NCBI GenBank assembly: GCA_002698785.1
Contig: PAAG01000049.1
Location: 1 to 64,000 of the forward strand
Source of the DNA: Verrucomicrobiales bacterium
GTDB lineage: Bacteria > Verrucomicrobiota > Verrucomicrobiia > Verrucomicrobiales > DEV007
Direction: 5' to 3'
DNA length: 64,000 bases
The notes beneath the pieces are model-generated. The model saw nothing but the letters and a program-made list of their open reading frames with translations. It had not been told where the DNA came from and ran no database searches. The first letter of the stretch is position 1, and each line of letters begins with the position of its first letter. Position numbers and translations under genes: made by a program. This document shows positions 1 to 8,212 of this stretch, in pieces.

Positions 1-807
1 ACCGGATTGGTCGCGCTTGGGAACCAATCCTAACCAGGCCCCTACGTCTCGCGCTTTCGGGAAGCGGTTGGGATCTTCGACGCTCAGCACGAAGCATAGC
101 GAAGTGACTGGTCCGACTCCGTCGATCTGCTGTAGGTGCTGGGCCTCGGGGTAGTCGGTCCTGGCGGCGTCGGCGATGGCTCGATCGTAGTGTTTGATCT
201 GTTCGTTTAATCCGTCGATGGCCTTGAGGCCGGGTTCGACGGCGGCGAGAAGCTCGGGGGTGTCTTCAAGGCAGGTTCTCACTCGCCTGGCAAAGGCTGG
301 GGTCGATACAAGCGGCATACGCTCTCCCATACTCTTGAGCAGGCCGCGGATGGAGAGCACGATGTTGGCTCGCTGTCGCACGAGGGTGTCGCGCAGTTTG
401 ATTTGCATGAGGTCTCGTTGGGTACGTTCACTCCGGTGATGGACGGGATGAAGCAGCTCGGGATCGATGCGCAGCAGTTTTGCGAGCATGGCGGCGTCGC
501 GACGGTCGCTTTTGCGCTCGTTTTCGTAGATGGCTCGCACGCGCCGGGCGTTGGCTACGGTCACGTTCATCCCTTCGGCTCTCAACAACCGGTCGATCCA
601 GGGGCTGTGAGTTCCGACTTCGATGGCAACGCGCGCTCCGGGGTAGGTTTTGGCCAGTTTCCGAAGGCTGTCTTTGTGGTTGGGTATTTCAAACTCTTTC
701 TCCACTTCTCCGGTGTTGCCCACAAGGCAAACTGCGTGTTTCTTATCTCCGAGGTCGATGCCGATTACGGCGTTCGAGGTTTGCGTAGATTGCGTTTTCT
801 TTTTCAT
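1..807 (-). CDS. IS110-family transposase, C-terminus cut by window edge
   Basis: DEDD-type transposase that moves an IS110-family element. The frame runs from ATG at 807 to the window edge (269 codons visible, no stop). The N-terminal RuvC-like domain has D18 in IGIDLGDKKH, E63 in AIEVGTHSPW, and D101/D104 in the KSDRRDA motif, together forming the DEDD signature. The Transposase_20 domain begins near residue 230 with the conserved QQIDGVGPVTS stretch. The C-terminal serine region used for catalysis would lie outside the window, so intactness cannot be judged. It is the first gene of the accessory region. The family assignment is secure; the IS110 versus IS1111 subgroup is not. Confidence 0.92.
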   Translation of the reverse strand, partial: MKKKTQSTQTSNAVIGIDLGDKKHAVCLVGNTGEVEKEFEIPNHKDSLRKLAKTYPGARVAIEVGTHSPWIDRLLRAEGMNVTVANARRVRAIYENERKSDRRDAAMLAKLLRIDPELLHPVHHRSERTQRDLMQIKLRDTLVRQRANIVLSIRGLLKSMGERMPLVSTPAFARRVRTCLEDTPELLAAVEPGLKAIDGLNEQIKHYDRAIADAARTDYPEAQHLQQIDGVGPVTSLCFVLSVEDPNRFPKARDVGAWLGLVPKRDQSG

Positions 808-924
808 ATCACCGAAATCGTAATCTCTCTCGACGCCGGTGGCACGGCCTCAATTCCTTCTCATCTTATCTTCTAACCAACCTCCGGAAAGACTTTCGAT
901 TCAAAAATATATACGATTTCGGGT
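1..924 (-). mobile_element. IS110-family insertion sequence, partial
   Basis: The element carries the transposase at 1-807 and non-coding DNA upstream of its start. The outer boundary is not certain: 924 is the end of an inverted-repeat arm, and the next gene ends at 946. IS110 elements lack obvious terminal inverted repeats and target-site duplications, so the end cannot be fixed from this sequence alone. Confidence 0.55.
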
Positions 925-945
925 GAGCCTGGTCCCAATAAACAT
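808..945 (-). other. Non-coding flank of IS110 transposase; possible bridge RNA region
   Basis: No open frame of note. An 11-base inverted repeat (CCGAAATCGTA at 812-822, TACGATTTCGG at 912-922) encloses about 90 bases immediately 5' of the transposase. In the IS110 group the non-coding left end is transcribed as the structured bridge RNA that pairs with target and donor DNA. Position fits that role; the RNA itself is inferred, and the stretch is shorter than many known bridge RNAs. Confidence 0.35.
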
Positions 946-2319
946 CTACGAAACGACGTGGTTGCTGGCCAGCCATTCTTTCGGAGTCATGTGAAAATGT
1001 TTATCCCAATGTTGATAATGATGAGGAGCGTCGTTTCCAATCAAGATCGAGTGCAGCGACACTGCCAGCCCCTTTAGAAACGCATTTATCTTGGCGTTAT
1101 CTAAGGTTCCTACACTTGCATCAGGTAGTCCTTCATGAAGGAGAGGATTGCGTAGCCGGGCGCGGACAATATCGTCGAGTGCTTTCCGCTTCGCTTTACT
1201 CATCGGGAATCGAGTAGCATCGAGAATGGCCTTGATTTTGGCATTCAGATTCCTCCCTTCTGGAAAGTTCAATCCATGCTGTTCACCGACGATATTGGCA
1301 ATCAATTCGGTTGCGGGGAGCAAGTGAGCAGACTTCCCGTTGACCGTAATTCCCGGTCCACTGGACATCGCCAAATATTGGGAGAATGCACCAAGCTTGT
1401 AGGTTTTTGAAAGACGCAAGTATTCGGCGAGACTGTTCTGAAGGAAGGGCTCCCAATCGATGAATCCGTCTTCGCGCCGTGCATAAGTAGAGCCCAGCGA
1501 AGAGGGTTGGGCGATATCCGACGGCAGGTGGAGTTCGAGTAACTTCCCATCACTATTCACCCGCCCCCAGCCGACCACATCGACAGGTCTCCCGGAATAC
1601 GTCTGAAAGAACTTTGAGATAGGTTTCGCCCAGTCGGAAACGAAGTCTCTAGGATTCCTCTTGAAATAGAGTGTGCAACATGTGGTAACCCGTGAATATT
1701 CAGGGCGGCGACGTTCTAACCGAGAAACCCGCATAGGATGAGAGACTCTCTCCATGGTAAACCTCACTCCTCCAACGCTGGTCATGGAAGCAAGTTCAAC
1801 AGGTATGTTGCTTAAAAAGACGACATAGGTTGCGGAATCGCTCACACCAGAAAACTTGAGGATCAACTCAGAGTTGGGAGCTGGATGAAGTTCAAGTCTA
1901 CTGTTAATGCTTGTTTCTGAAGTCAGGTCGGCGCACTCAAATGCGCACTGGCACTCTCCCAGATTTAGGGTTCCGGTGGCCGACCCGATTTCGTCAACGA
2001 TGCTCGTTTCGGTTGGCTCATCTAGCATGAGCAATGGCACATCCCCGCAGCGAAAGTCAAAGGCAACCCTACCGGAGTATCCGATTCGGGGAATATCAAT
2101 CGTGCCGATACCGTGAAGGCTTAGAGTGGAAAGATCAGTTCGCTCAAACCTGAGGCGGTCTTTTGCAGCCTCTTCCATCCACATCGAGAAAGACTCGTTT
2201 TGTAGCTGTGCGGCAGCCTGAGCTTCCTCTTTCAAGGTTGGGTCAAGGACAAGATTAAATCGACTACGGCGTTGCTCCCCGATCAGTGGTCGACCAAATG
2301 TGGATGAGGGTGGAATCAT
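946..2319 (-). CDS. Uncharacterised protein with HEPN-like C-terminal domain
   Basis: 457 residues from ATG at 2319; an in-frame TTG at 2370 would add 17 residues and is less likely. A short helical segment near residues 22-55 resembles a ribbon-helix-helix or coiled region. The middle (about 60-250) looks beta-rich and matches no family I recognise. The last 150 residues are helical and contain RNPLLH at 390-395, which fits the R-x4-H motif of HEPN ribonucleases, between predicted helices as in ApeA/Abi-type defence proteins. It lies between an IS110 element and a divergently transcribed membrane-HTH gene. An RNase or abortive-infection role is inference only. Confidence 0.6.
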   Translation of the reverse strand: MIPPSSTFGRPLIGEQRRSRFNLVLDPTLKEEAQAAAQLQNESFSMWMEEAAKDRLRFERTDLSTLSLHGIGTIDIPRIGYSGRVAFDFRCGDVPLLMLDEPTETSIVDEIGSATGTLNLGECQCAFECADLTSETSINSRLELHPAPNSELILKFSGVSDSATYVVFLSNIPVELASMTSVGGVRFTMERVSHPMRVSRLERRRPEYSRVTTCCTLYFKRNPRDFVSDWAKPISKFFQTYSGRPVDVVGWGRVNSDGKLLELHLPSDIAQPSSLGSTYARREDGFIDWEPFLQNSLAEYLRLSKTYKLGAFSQYLAMSSGPGITVNGKSAHLLPATELIANIVGEQHGLNFPEGRNLNAKIKAILDATRFPMSKAKRKALDDIVRARLRNPLLHEGLPDASVGTLDNAKINAFLKGLAVSLHSILIGNDAPHHYQHWDKHFHMTPKEWLASNHVVS

Positions 2320-2490
2320 TACAACTGACTTAATTACACAACAAAGTCCTTGAATATTTGCCGTTAGCAAGTAAATTTTTCAAACGCATTAGGAATGGTC
2401 TCCCTCGAATTGGGCGGCCAACCAACCGAGGTGACACCCACGGTGGATCGGCAATTCAGCCGGATGCGGGAATCAACATTCCAAAATTCT

Positions 2491-3231
2491 ATGTCTGACA
2501 ATTCTACTATGGTGGAACGCACTCCGCCTTCACTCAAAGTTCTGTCCTCGATGACAGGTATTCTCGTCGCCCTGCTCGCCACAGGAGCCTTTGCGCTGAG
2601 TTTCGACGCACTGAATCACCTCGCCGAAGAAAACGGCGTCACGCCCAGTCTGACGTGGGTATGGCCTCTTGTGCTGGATGGTGCGATCGTCGTATTCAGT
2701 CTTTCGGTGCTGCGAGCCAGCCTCCACCGAGAACCAATCCGATACCCCATGACGCTGGTTGTTATTGCGACGATGGCCAGCGTCATCTTCAATGTGGCCC
2801 ATGCACCGGATGGATTCCTTTCCCACACCATGGCGGCAGTCCCACCCGTGTTTCTTTTCCTAAGCTTTGAGTTACTCATGCGCCAACTACGATCAGAAGT
2901 GACACGAGCTTCCCGCATTAAGTGCCTCGGCGAATTGGAGGACGAAATCGAAGAATTGTCTTCCAAGACAGCGAGACTGTCCGGACAGGTGCTGCGACTC
3001 GAAGATCAACGCGACACCCTCAAGTTGGAGATAAAGTCTGGAAAGTCGGCATCTGTCCGCGAATTGCTGGACAGGGCCAACCTCGCGAAAGCAGACAAGA
3101 TCCGAGTTCGAAGGGAGAAAGTCTCTGAATTGCTTGCCCAGGACCTGCAAGTTCCTGAGATCGCCGGAATGCTGGGCGTTTCCACCAAGACCGTGAAACG
3201 AGATGTGTCAGAGTTGAACTCCGCTGCCTAG
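2491..3231 (+). CDS. Membrane protein with DUF2637-like segment, coiled coil and C-terminal HTH
   Basis: 246 residues from ATG 2491; upstream in-frame ATGs at 2395 and 2464 are possible and none has a clear ribosome binding site. About four hydrophobic helices lie between residues 20 and 130, with the FALSFDALNHLA and WPLVLDG pattern that I associate with DUF2637/SpdB-like proteins of actinobacterial conjugative plasmids. A charged coiled coil follows (about 145-200), then a helix-turn-helix near 215-245 (VPEIAGMLGVSTKTVKRDV). A membrane-tethered DNA-binding role is suggested by architecture. It is divergent from the HEPN-like gene and may share its promoter region (2320-2490). Transfer from another phylum is suspected, not shown. 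Confidence 0.72.
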   Translation: MSDNSTMVERTPPSLKVLSSMTGILVALLATGAFALSFDALNHLAEENGVTPSLTWVWPLVLDGAIVVFSLSVLRASLHREPIRYPMTLVVIATMASVIFNVAHAPDGFLSHTMAAVPPVFLFLSFELLMRQLRSEVTRASRIKCLGELEDEIEELSSKTARLSGQVLRLEDQRDTLKLEIKSGKSASVRELLDRANLAKADKIRVRREKVSELLAQDLQVPEIAGMLGVSTKTVKRDVSELNSAA

Positions 3232-3355
3232 GAGGTAGAGAACTTCAGTTATTTTGTGGTAATACGAAATTGGACGGTTTACCCTGATGTGCTCCAACTC
3301 CCGATAGAATTACCAGTTCGTGGGCATCGGGTCACAGAGCAAAATCTCAGTTACT

Positions 3356-3943
3356 ATGGGACTTTTCGATTTCCTTAAACCGCGACTGAAACCAACTTTG
3401 TCACCACAAGTTCAGGGTGAAATGGACAAAATTCTTGTGGCTGCTTTTCCTCGCGGAAAAAAGCAAATACAAGAAGAGACTGGGCAATTGCATGCGCTAT
3501 TGAGAGGGAAGCTGTCGAAGTCGGAAGCGGAGCGGCTTCTAAGGCGGACGAAGGCACTCTTGATTATAGCCAAGGACAAATCCGAAGAACGCATGATCAC
3601 AAGTATCGTCGAAGCCACCAACGGTAAACTGACGAGACATGAAGGAACATTGGCTTACCAGTTCTTCACCGGTATTTGTGGCGAAGTTTATGGTGGCGGC
3701 AGAGGAGACTCTCAGGAAGAAGCGATAGTCATTAACGCCACTTCGAGCATCGCTGGTATCGATGCAGAATATAAGTGGGTAGAAGCCAATCTGGGAAGGC
3801 CAAACGCAGATTGGAATATTGAGTCCAGAATGACAACTCAGTCGGACGATGGACGCTGGTTTGAGACTTTCCTCATAGAGATGAAGGATGGGACGAAGAA
3901 ATCGGTGGTCTTCGATATTACTTCCTTTTTTGGGCGCACTTAA
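3356..3943 (+). CDS. Hypothetical protein with C-terminal GIDAEY/FDI-type domain
   Basis: 195 residues. The start at 3356 (MGLFDFLK) is preferred over 3320 because that N-terminus is common in small cytosolic proteins. The first 100 residues are helical and charged. The last 80 contain a GRGDSQEEAIVI segment, a GIDAEYKWV segment and a final DITSFFG, a pattern I have seen in small uncharacterised bacterial proteins without a known function. No signal peptide or membrane segment. It follows the DUF2637-like gene on the same strand after a gap of about 125 bases. Confidence 0.7.
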   Translation: MGLFDFLKPRLKPTLSPQVQGEMDKILVAAFPRGKKQIQEETGQLHALLRGKLSKSEAERLLRRTKALLIIAKDKSEERMITSIVEATNGKLTRHEGTLAYQFFTGICGEVYGGGRGDSQEEAIVINATSSIAGIDAEYKWVEANLGRPNADWNIESRMTTQSDDGRWFETFLIEMKDGTKKSVVFDITSFFGRT

Positions 3944-4014
3944 CGCTCTGGTGGTCAATATCAATGACGAGGTGCGACGGGGAGCATACGTCTTTGGCTT
4001 CCTTGCCGCCATGG

Positions 4015-4968
4015 CTAGTCTGAACCGATCAAAAGCTCAGGAGCGTGCCGGATCACAAAACGGGCTACGTCGTTCCCCGCCATCAAATCGAATTGTTTAC
4101 CGGTCTCCTCCGCTGCTTGCTGCATTCGATCTTCGAGGGATTCCGTCTTCTGGGCCGTCGTAATTAATAGACCGCCATCGGCGTCATACTTCTTGATTCC
4201 TTCGATCAATTGATCGACGGCACCAAGATCGTAGTGATCTCCCTCATAAGATTTTGCCTGAACTACGAGCTTGCTGGTTAGGGAAACTCCAACAATAGGA
4301 TTTTGGAACTCAACGATTAGATCGGCTCCGTGATCGGTGCCCCATCCGAATCCGTTCTGAATCGAGACCACATTTGGAATAGAGTCGAAAACACGGTGGA
4401 GAAACCGCTCAAACTCCTTGCTTCGATTCATTCGGTGAATCTGCTCCGTCACACGGGGAAGGAAGTCTTCCTCCATCTTCTCTTTCAAATGCACCAACCC
4501 CTTTAATCCAGAGTCAGTCTCTTCAAATCTTGTGGTGCGCAGATTATCGAGAGTGCGAATGAAGTCTTCTACCTGAAGAACTCGCTGCCCTCTTCTCAAT
4601 GGAGCCAAATTGACGGATGGGATGACATTGGGGTCATTGCGATCGAACTCGATGATTGAGTCTGGATCGACCGGGATGAAATTGTGAAAATCTCTTCCCC
4701 AGCTACACTCGATACCATCATCGAATTGGTATTCTCCAACAGCTTGCACTGCGACGCACTGTCCCCATTCAGGCGAGTTTACATGCACAATCCAGTCCCC
4801 AGACGTTATTCGAAGGAGGAAATCATTCGGGCCGTAATACTCATCGCGCAGAGAAATATCCTGATCCCACATCCCGAATCGGGATCGTCCATTTGAAATC
4901 TCATTGTAAACCTTCCGACGAGCATCATCGTCGGTAATCTTGGCGAAAGCGTAAACTTGCGGGAGCAT
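4015..4968 (-). CDS. Mrr-type restriction endonuclease-like protein
   Basis: 317 residues from ATG 4968. The C-terminal half (about 180-310) is a PD-(D/E)XK nuclease of the Mrr_cat type: a helix with E186/E188, D216 in GTDHGADLIV, and Q237-A-K239 in VVQAKSYEG, followed by a helix and LLITTAQ strand typical of Mrr. The N-terminal 140 residues, which may sense modified DNA or another signal, match nothing I recognise. Mrr-family proteins are type IV restriction enzymes that cut methylated DNA. It points the same way as the NERD and HD genes upstream, with a gap of about 145 bases to the NERD gene. Confidence 0.82.
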   Translation of the reverse strand: MLPQVYAFAKITDDDARRKVYNEISNGRSRFGMWDQDISLRDEYYGPNDFLLRITSGDWIVHVNSPEWGQCVAVQAVGEYQFDDGIECSWGRDFHNFIPVDPDSIIEFDRNDPNVIPSVNLAPLRRGQRVLQVEDFIRTLDNLRTTRFEETDSGLKGLVHLKEKMEEDFLPRVTEQIHRMNRSKEFERFLHRVFDSIPNVVSIQNGFGWGTDHGADLIVEFQNPIVGVSLTSKLVVQAKSYEGDHYDLGAVDQLIEGIKKYDADGGLLITTAQKTESLEDRMQQAAEETGKQFDLMAGNDVARFVIRHAPELLIGSD

Positions 4969-5113
4969 GACTGATGGATTGGCGAGGCAATTTGAACACT
5001 TCTATTCCCATATTTGGTTTGAACTGCAAATATTGAAACGATCAGAGGTAAAACGAATTGTGATCAGCGAGCACAGTCATTCGATGACATCCACTTTGAA
5101 TCCGACCAATTTT

Positions 5114-5974
5114 CTACAATTCCACATCCCGACACTTTTCTTCAAGGAAGGCAGCGATCCGTTTTACTGTCTGATCGTCAAGCGATCTCCCCTCTTTTGA
5201 CAACCAGCTAACCACCTGCTTGTCATTCATGACTTGGACCTCAGTTCTTGCTGCTTCGCGGGTGACATACCAACCCAGATACACGATCACTGGCGTCACA
5301 GGGACTCCTCCGAAAACCTTTTCGAGTTGGTTGGACAACTCGTTTGCTTGCCTCTTTGCCTGTTCCAAAGGTTTCGAAGTTTCAGCATCCGGAAAACGAA
5401 TCACCTGATTGTTGAAGGAGATCTTGTGGCCGTCCTTCTCATTCTTTACCTTCCTCTTGTATTTGGTTTCGATGGCAAACACGCCGGGGGGACCCACTAC
5501 AACATGGTCGATATTGCCGAAGTCCGTGGGGAAGTCGTGGAAGACATAGAATCCGACTCGGAGAAGCTCGGTCAGTTGATGTCCGACCAGTTGCTCTCCA
5601 GCCAACCCCAACCGGTTCCTGCGGAGGATTTGTGAAGTCTTAAAAAGTCTGAAAACAAAAAAGCCGATCGCTCCGAGGTAGATCGTGAGAAATACGATCC
5701 AAGTTAGTAGTCCTGACAGCTTCACGAATCCAATGCCGGATACTCCCACTGTTACGGCGGGAATGAGGAGCAACATAGTCAGGTCATTGGACAAGCGTTC
5801 GTTTAGATCCTCTACCTCCTTTGTGAGTGTGAACCCAGCGTAGCGACAGACTTTTCGAGAGACGGGAGACTTTCTACGATGTTCCCCTTGAAACCAACGA
5901 ACAATCCAAAGACCAACTCCCACGATTAAGACTGGGGAAACTATCAGAGAAAGAAGGGCGAAATACGACTCCAT
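5114..5974 (-). CDS. Membrane-anchored NERD-domain nuclease-like protein
   Basis: 286 residues. One N-terminal membrane helix (about 5-27) and two more near 66-110 precede a NERD domain (about 120-235). The NERD domain shows GEQLVGHQL, D156 in GNIDHVVVG and E169-T-K171 in FAIETKYKRK, the expected D...E-x-K nuclease core. NERD proteins are associated with mobile DNA and defence loci, but substrates are mostly unknown. It sits between the Mrr-type nuclease and an HD hydrolase on the same strand. Confidence 0.82.
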   Translation of the reverse strand: MESYFALLSLIVSPVLIVGVGLWIVRWFQGEHRRKSPVSRKVCRYAGFTLTKEVEDLNERLSNDLTMLLLIPAVTVGVSGIGFVKLSGLLTWIVFLTIYLGAIGFFVFRLFKTSQILRRNRLGLAGEQLVGHQLTELLRVGFYVFHDFPTDFGNIDHVVVGPPGVFAIETKYKRKVKNEKDGHKISFNNQVIRFPDAETSKPLEQAKRQANELSNQLEKVFGGVPVTPVIVYLGWYVTREAARTEVQVMNDKQVVSWLSKEGRSLDDQTVKRIAAFLEEKCRDVEL

Positions 5975-6041
5975 AAACGTGAGCCAACTATATGCGTCTC
6001 AACAGAAAGCTCCTCCCAATCTTTCCTGACCTCTGGAGAAT

Positions 6042-6629
6042 TTACTCTTCGAACATGCTTGTATCGCATACCGAGCGAAGCGAGTGCCACTTCAAGTGAG
6101 GGTTCACGGGATCTGGAATGTGTGGTTTCGCGAGTTCCAACCATGGAAAAATCGATCCACTCTCGGCAATCTCGGCACCGAACTCCGTGCTCATATACTG
6201 TGGATCAGGGATCGAACCCGCTCTCCCAATGTCGAGCCGGTCCGCATCCCAGCAGGTGCCAATGGTAGGATCGTCGTGGTGACGCTCATCTGTGTGCCAC
6301 GTGCAAGCATAGTGGAGCAGATCGAAGTCCTCGTCGGACAGATCGTATTGTGATCCACGAAGTTCTTCAGCCAACTCGGCTCCACGGGCACCATGCATCG
6401 GATCAATCCAGTCATTCTCTCTCTGACTGTCGTGGAATAGAGCGAAGAGTCTCACCACTGGTATCCTAGCTCCCGTTTTGCTCGCTAAAACACATGCATT
6501 ACGTTCCACCCGTAGCCAGTGGTCTGGGCCATGAATCGAATATTTGTCTCGATGGTGTGGAAGACCCAAGACGAACTCCCAGAGTTTCTCGTAATCGATT
6601 TCTGAAGGTATCACATCCCGAGCAAGCAC
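6042..6629 (-). CDS. HD-domain phosphohydrolase-like protein
   Basis: 195 residues starting at a GTG (6629); no in-frame ATG upstream of the motifs. The metal-binding HD pattern is complete: H37 in GPDHW, H66-D67 in LFALFHD, and D128 in TCWDADRLD. This supports a metal-dependent phosphohydrolase acting on a nucleotide or phosphoester, substrate unknown. It is the upstream gene of three minus-strand accessory genes (HD, NERD, Mrr) separated by 70-145 bases. HD domains also occur in nucleotide-signalling defence systems, but nothing else here proves that. Confidence 0.8.
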   Translation of the reverse strand: MLARDVIPSEIDYEKLWEFVLGLPHHRDKYSIHGPDHWLRVERNACVLASKTGARIPVVRLFALFHDSQRENDWIDPMHGARGAELAEELRGSQYDLSDEDFDLLHYACTWHTDERHHDDPTIGTCWDADRLDIGRAGSIPDPQYMSTEFGAEIAESGSIFPWLELAKPHIPDPVNPHLKWHSLRSVCDTSMFEE

Positions 6630-6803
6630 TTTCTAATATCGTCTACAAACACATCTCCAGCAAATCGGGGACGGTTTTGGAGATCCAATGGATTATCACT
6701 CGCAAAGTGTCATTCGAGAATCCGATACTTCGAGATGTGACTCACCCGATTATGACTGAACGCCAGATTGCTGGATTCAGTCTGGGCGGTGACACTTAAG
6801 AAG

Positions 6804-7451
6804 ATGGAGCCACAGACGAACAATCCCGTTGTCGCCCTCATTTATCATGGTATGGCAAAGCGGGGAATGGATCGAAAATCTCTGGGGAATGCTCTCAGTT
6901 CCGGAGGGAACAACGCAAAGGCATTTCGGAAACTCGACGAGCTTCTTTCGGGCACACGGGTCGCTGAAGAATTTGCCATGCGTGTGTGTAATGCTCTTCA
7001 GATACCGGACGAACAGTTTGCTGTTGCTTGGGAAGCACACCTCGATCAGGTGATGGCATGGAGGGTGGAATCCAGAAGGCAAGCTGCCGAGGAAATGATG
7101 AAGCGACGTGGACCTCATCTCTGGGGAATCCTTCCGAAAGGCTACTATCCCAGCCTGATCACCGTCATAGGCCCTGAGTTTTTTCTTCTCCTGCCAGTGC
7201 CTGACGAGGTAATCCAACTTCCAAACTTTGAGATGCTTCAGGCAGTCGGAAATATGGCAGAAACACACTTTAGAGAGCAAAGAAGGTGCAGACTCGAAGG
7301 CTACGAGTTTCGAGCTTCGATGGAGGAAGTTTACAAGTTCAACACCGACGGCGAATGCTTGGGGAGACTCGAAGGTTTAGCTTCCTCGACAAGATCGTGT
7401 GTTCGATTCGGAAAGAATGAAATCGAGACCACGGATGGATTTTTGCTTTAG
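6804..7451 (+). CDS. Hypothetical protein with HTH-like N-terminus
   Basis: 215 residues from ATG 6804, preferred over 6768 because it follows a purine-rich AAGAAG. The first 70 residues resemble an XRE-like DNA-binding fold (KSLGNALSSGGNNAKAFRKL, then a VCNALQIPDEQF segment as in SinR-like repressors). The remainder matches no family I recognise and has no membrane segment. It is divergent from the HD-NERD-Mrr genes and could control them from the roughly 175-base intergenic region; this is inference from position. Confidence 0.65.
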   Translation: MEPQTNNPVVALIYHGMAKRGMDRKSLGNALSSGGNNAKAFRKLDELLSGTRVAEEFAMRVCNALQIPDEQFAVAWEAHLDQVMAWRVESRRQAAEEMMKRRGPHLWGILPKGYYPSLITVIGPEFFLLLPVPDEVIQLPNFEMLQAVGNMAETHFREQRRCRLEGYEFRASMEEVYKFNTDGECLGRLEGLASSTRSCVRFGKNEIETTDGFLL

Positions 7452-7539
7452 CTATCAATTCGCAGTCCCTTAAGAGTTCGTTGGGCACGGTTCGGTAATG
7501 ACCCCTTCCGAAATATTCGAGTCTGAAGTCATTCCTCAA

Positions 7540-7767
7540 TCAGGCAACCGAGGAAGCTTGTCTCCGCTCCGCCTCTTCTTCGGTCTTCAAGATCGAACTC
7601 AATCTGTAACGGACTACGTTGGGTCCGATTTTCAATGGAGTTAGCACTCCTTGGGCTTGGAGCCTTTTGATTGTCGAGAGTGAGCATTGCCAACGTATGG
7701 AGAGTTCCTGCCGCGTGACGAGCCGATCCTCCGTAAGGTCCATTTGAGGTATTAGGGGTTCAGTCAT
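7540..7767 (-). CDS. Excisionase/MerR-like small DNA-binding protein
   Basis: 75 residues from ATG 7767 (an upstream ATG at 7791 would add 8). A winged-helix HTH_17-type motif spans most of the protein: RQELSIRWQCSLSTIKRL, then a turn and LKIGPNVVRYRLSSIL, which matches the excisionase/MerR-like pattern. Such proteins direct excision of integrated elements or regulate them. It is the closest gene to tRNA-Phe, a usual place for a recombination module, but no integrase is visible in the window. Confidence 0.72.
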   Translation of the reverse strand: MTEPLIPQMDLTEDRLVTRQELSIRWQCSLSTIKRLQAQGVLTPLKIGPNVVRYRLSSILKTEEEAERRQASSVA

Positions 7768-8022
7768 GCTCAAATAAACCACACCCTTCATACATTCACA
7801 ACTCGTTGACTACAAATAAGTTAAATAACAAATTATGTGTCATTTGTCCACACGAGTTCACATCTTCAATCCCAAAGACTTACCGAGAGAGTTTGGTCCG
7901 GATGACACAAAAAATAATTCGGCGGTGATTTCTTCCTATCCCAGAGAAAAAAGTGGCTAGAAAGTGGCCAGAACGAAAAAAGGCGCGTTACCGCGCCTTT
8001 CATAACTCGTTGAGAAAGAAGG
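7768..8022. other. Intergenic region between excisionase-like gene and tRNA-Phe
   Basis: No gene seen. It holds the AT-rich presumed promoter of the excisionase-like gene and, at its right end, the tRNA terminator. A 10-base direct repeat AACTCGTTGA occurs at 7800-7809 and 8004-8013; its meaning is unclear. Confidence 0.4.
7976..7998 (-). terminator. Rho-independent terminator of tRNA-Phe
   Basis: Stem AGGCGCG (7981-7987) pairs with CGCGCCT (7992-7998) across a 4-base loop. On the minus strand it is followed by a run of T (7976-7980). It lies about 25 bases past the tRNA 3' end. Confidence 0.85.
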
Positions 8023-8095
<73 letters not shown>

Positions 8096-8165
8096 TTTCC
8101 TTCAGAACCCGCCTCAATCCAGACCCGGATTTTGGCGGGGTGAAAGTAATACCCACTGAATCGAG

Positions 8166-8191
8166 AAAAACAACCGGAAATTCACCCGGTT
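8166..8191 (-). terminator. Terminator after the DUF1080 lipoprotein gene
   Basis: AACCGG (8172-8177) pairs with CCGGTT (8186-8191) over an 8-base loop, followed on the minus strand by a T-run (8166-8170). The plus strand also has a T-run after the stem, so it could act in both directions. Confidence 0.65.
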
Positions 8192-8212
8192 TTTCGACTC
8201 AATTGGAGCGAC

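Larger units (their letters stand above)
1..7791. other. Accessory region (putative genomic island) next to tRNA-Phe
   Basis: The region contains a transposase, two nuclease-fold proteins, a HEPN-like protein, an HD hydrolase, a DUF2637-like protein and an excisionase-like gene, and no housekeeping gene. It ends at the 3' side of tRNA-Phe, the usual integration side. It reads as more AT-rich than the neighbouring core genes, but composition was judged by eye only. No duplicate of the tRNA 3' end was found in the window, so the far attachment site would have to lie to the left. Confidence 0.55.

Noticed and set aside
7800-8013. Direct repeat AACTCGTTGA near tRNA-Phe as an attachment-site pair
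   Set aside because: Only 10 bases, outside the tRNA sequence, and both copies lie on the same side of the supposed element.
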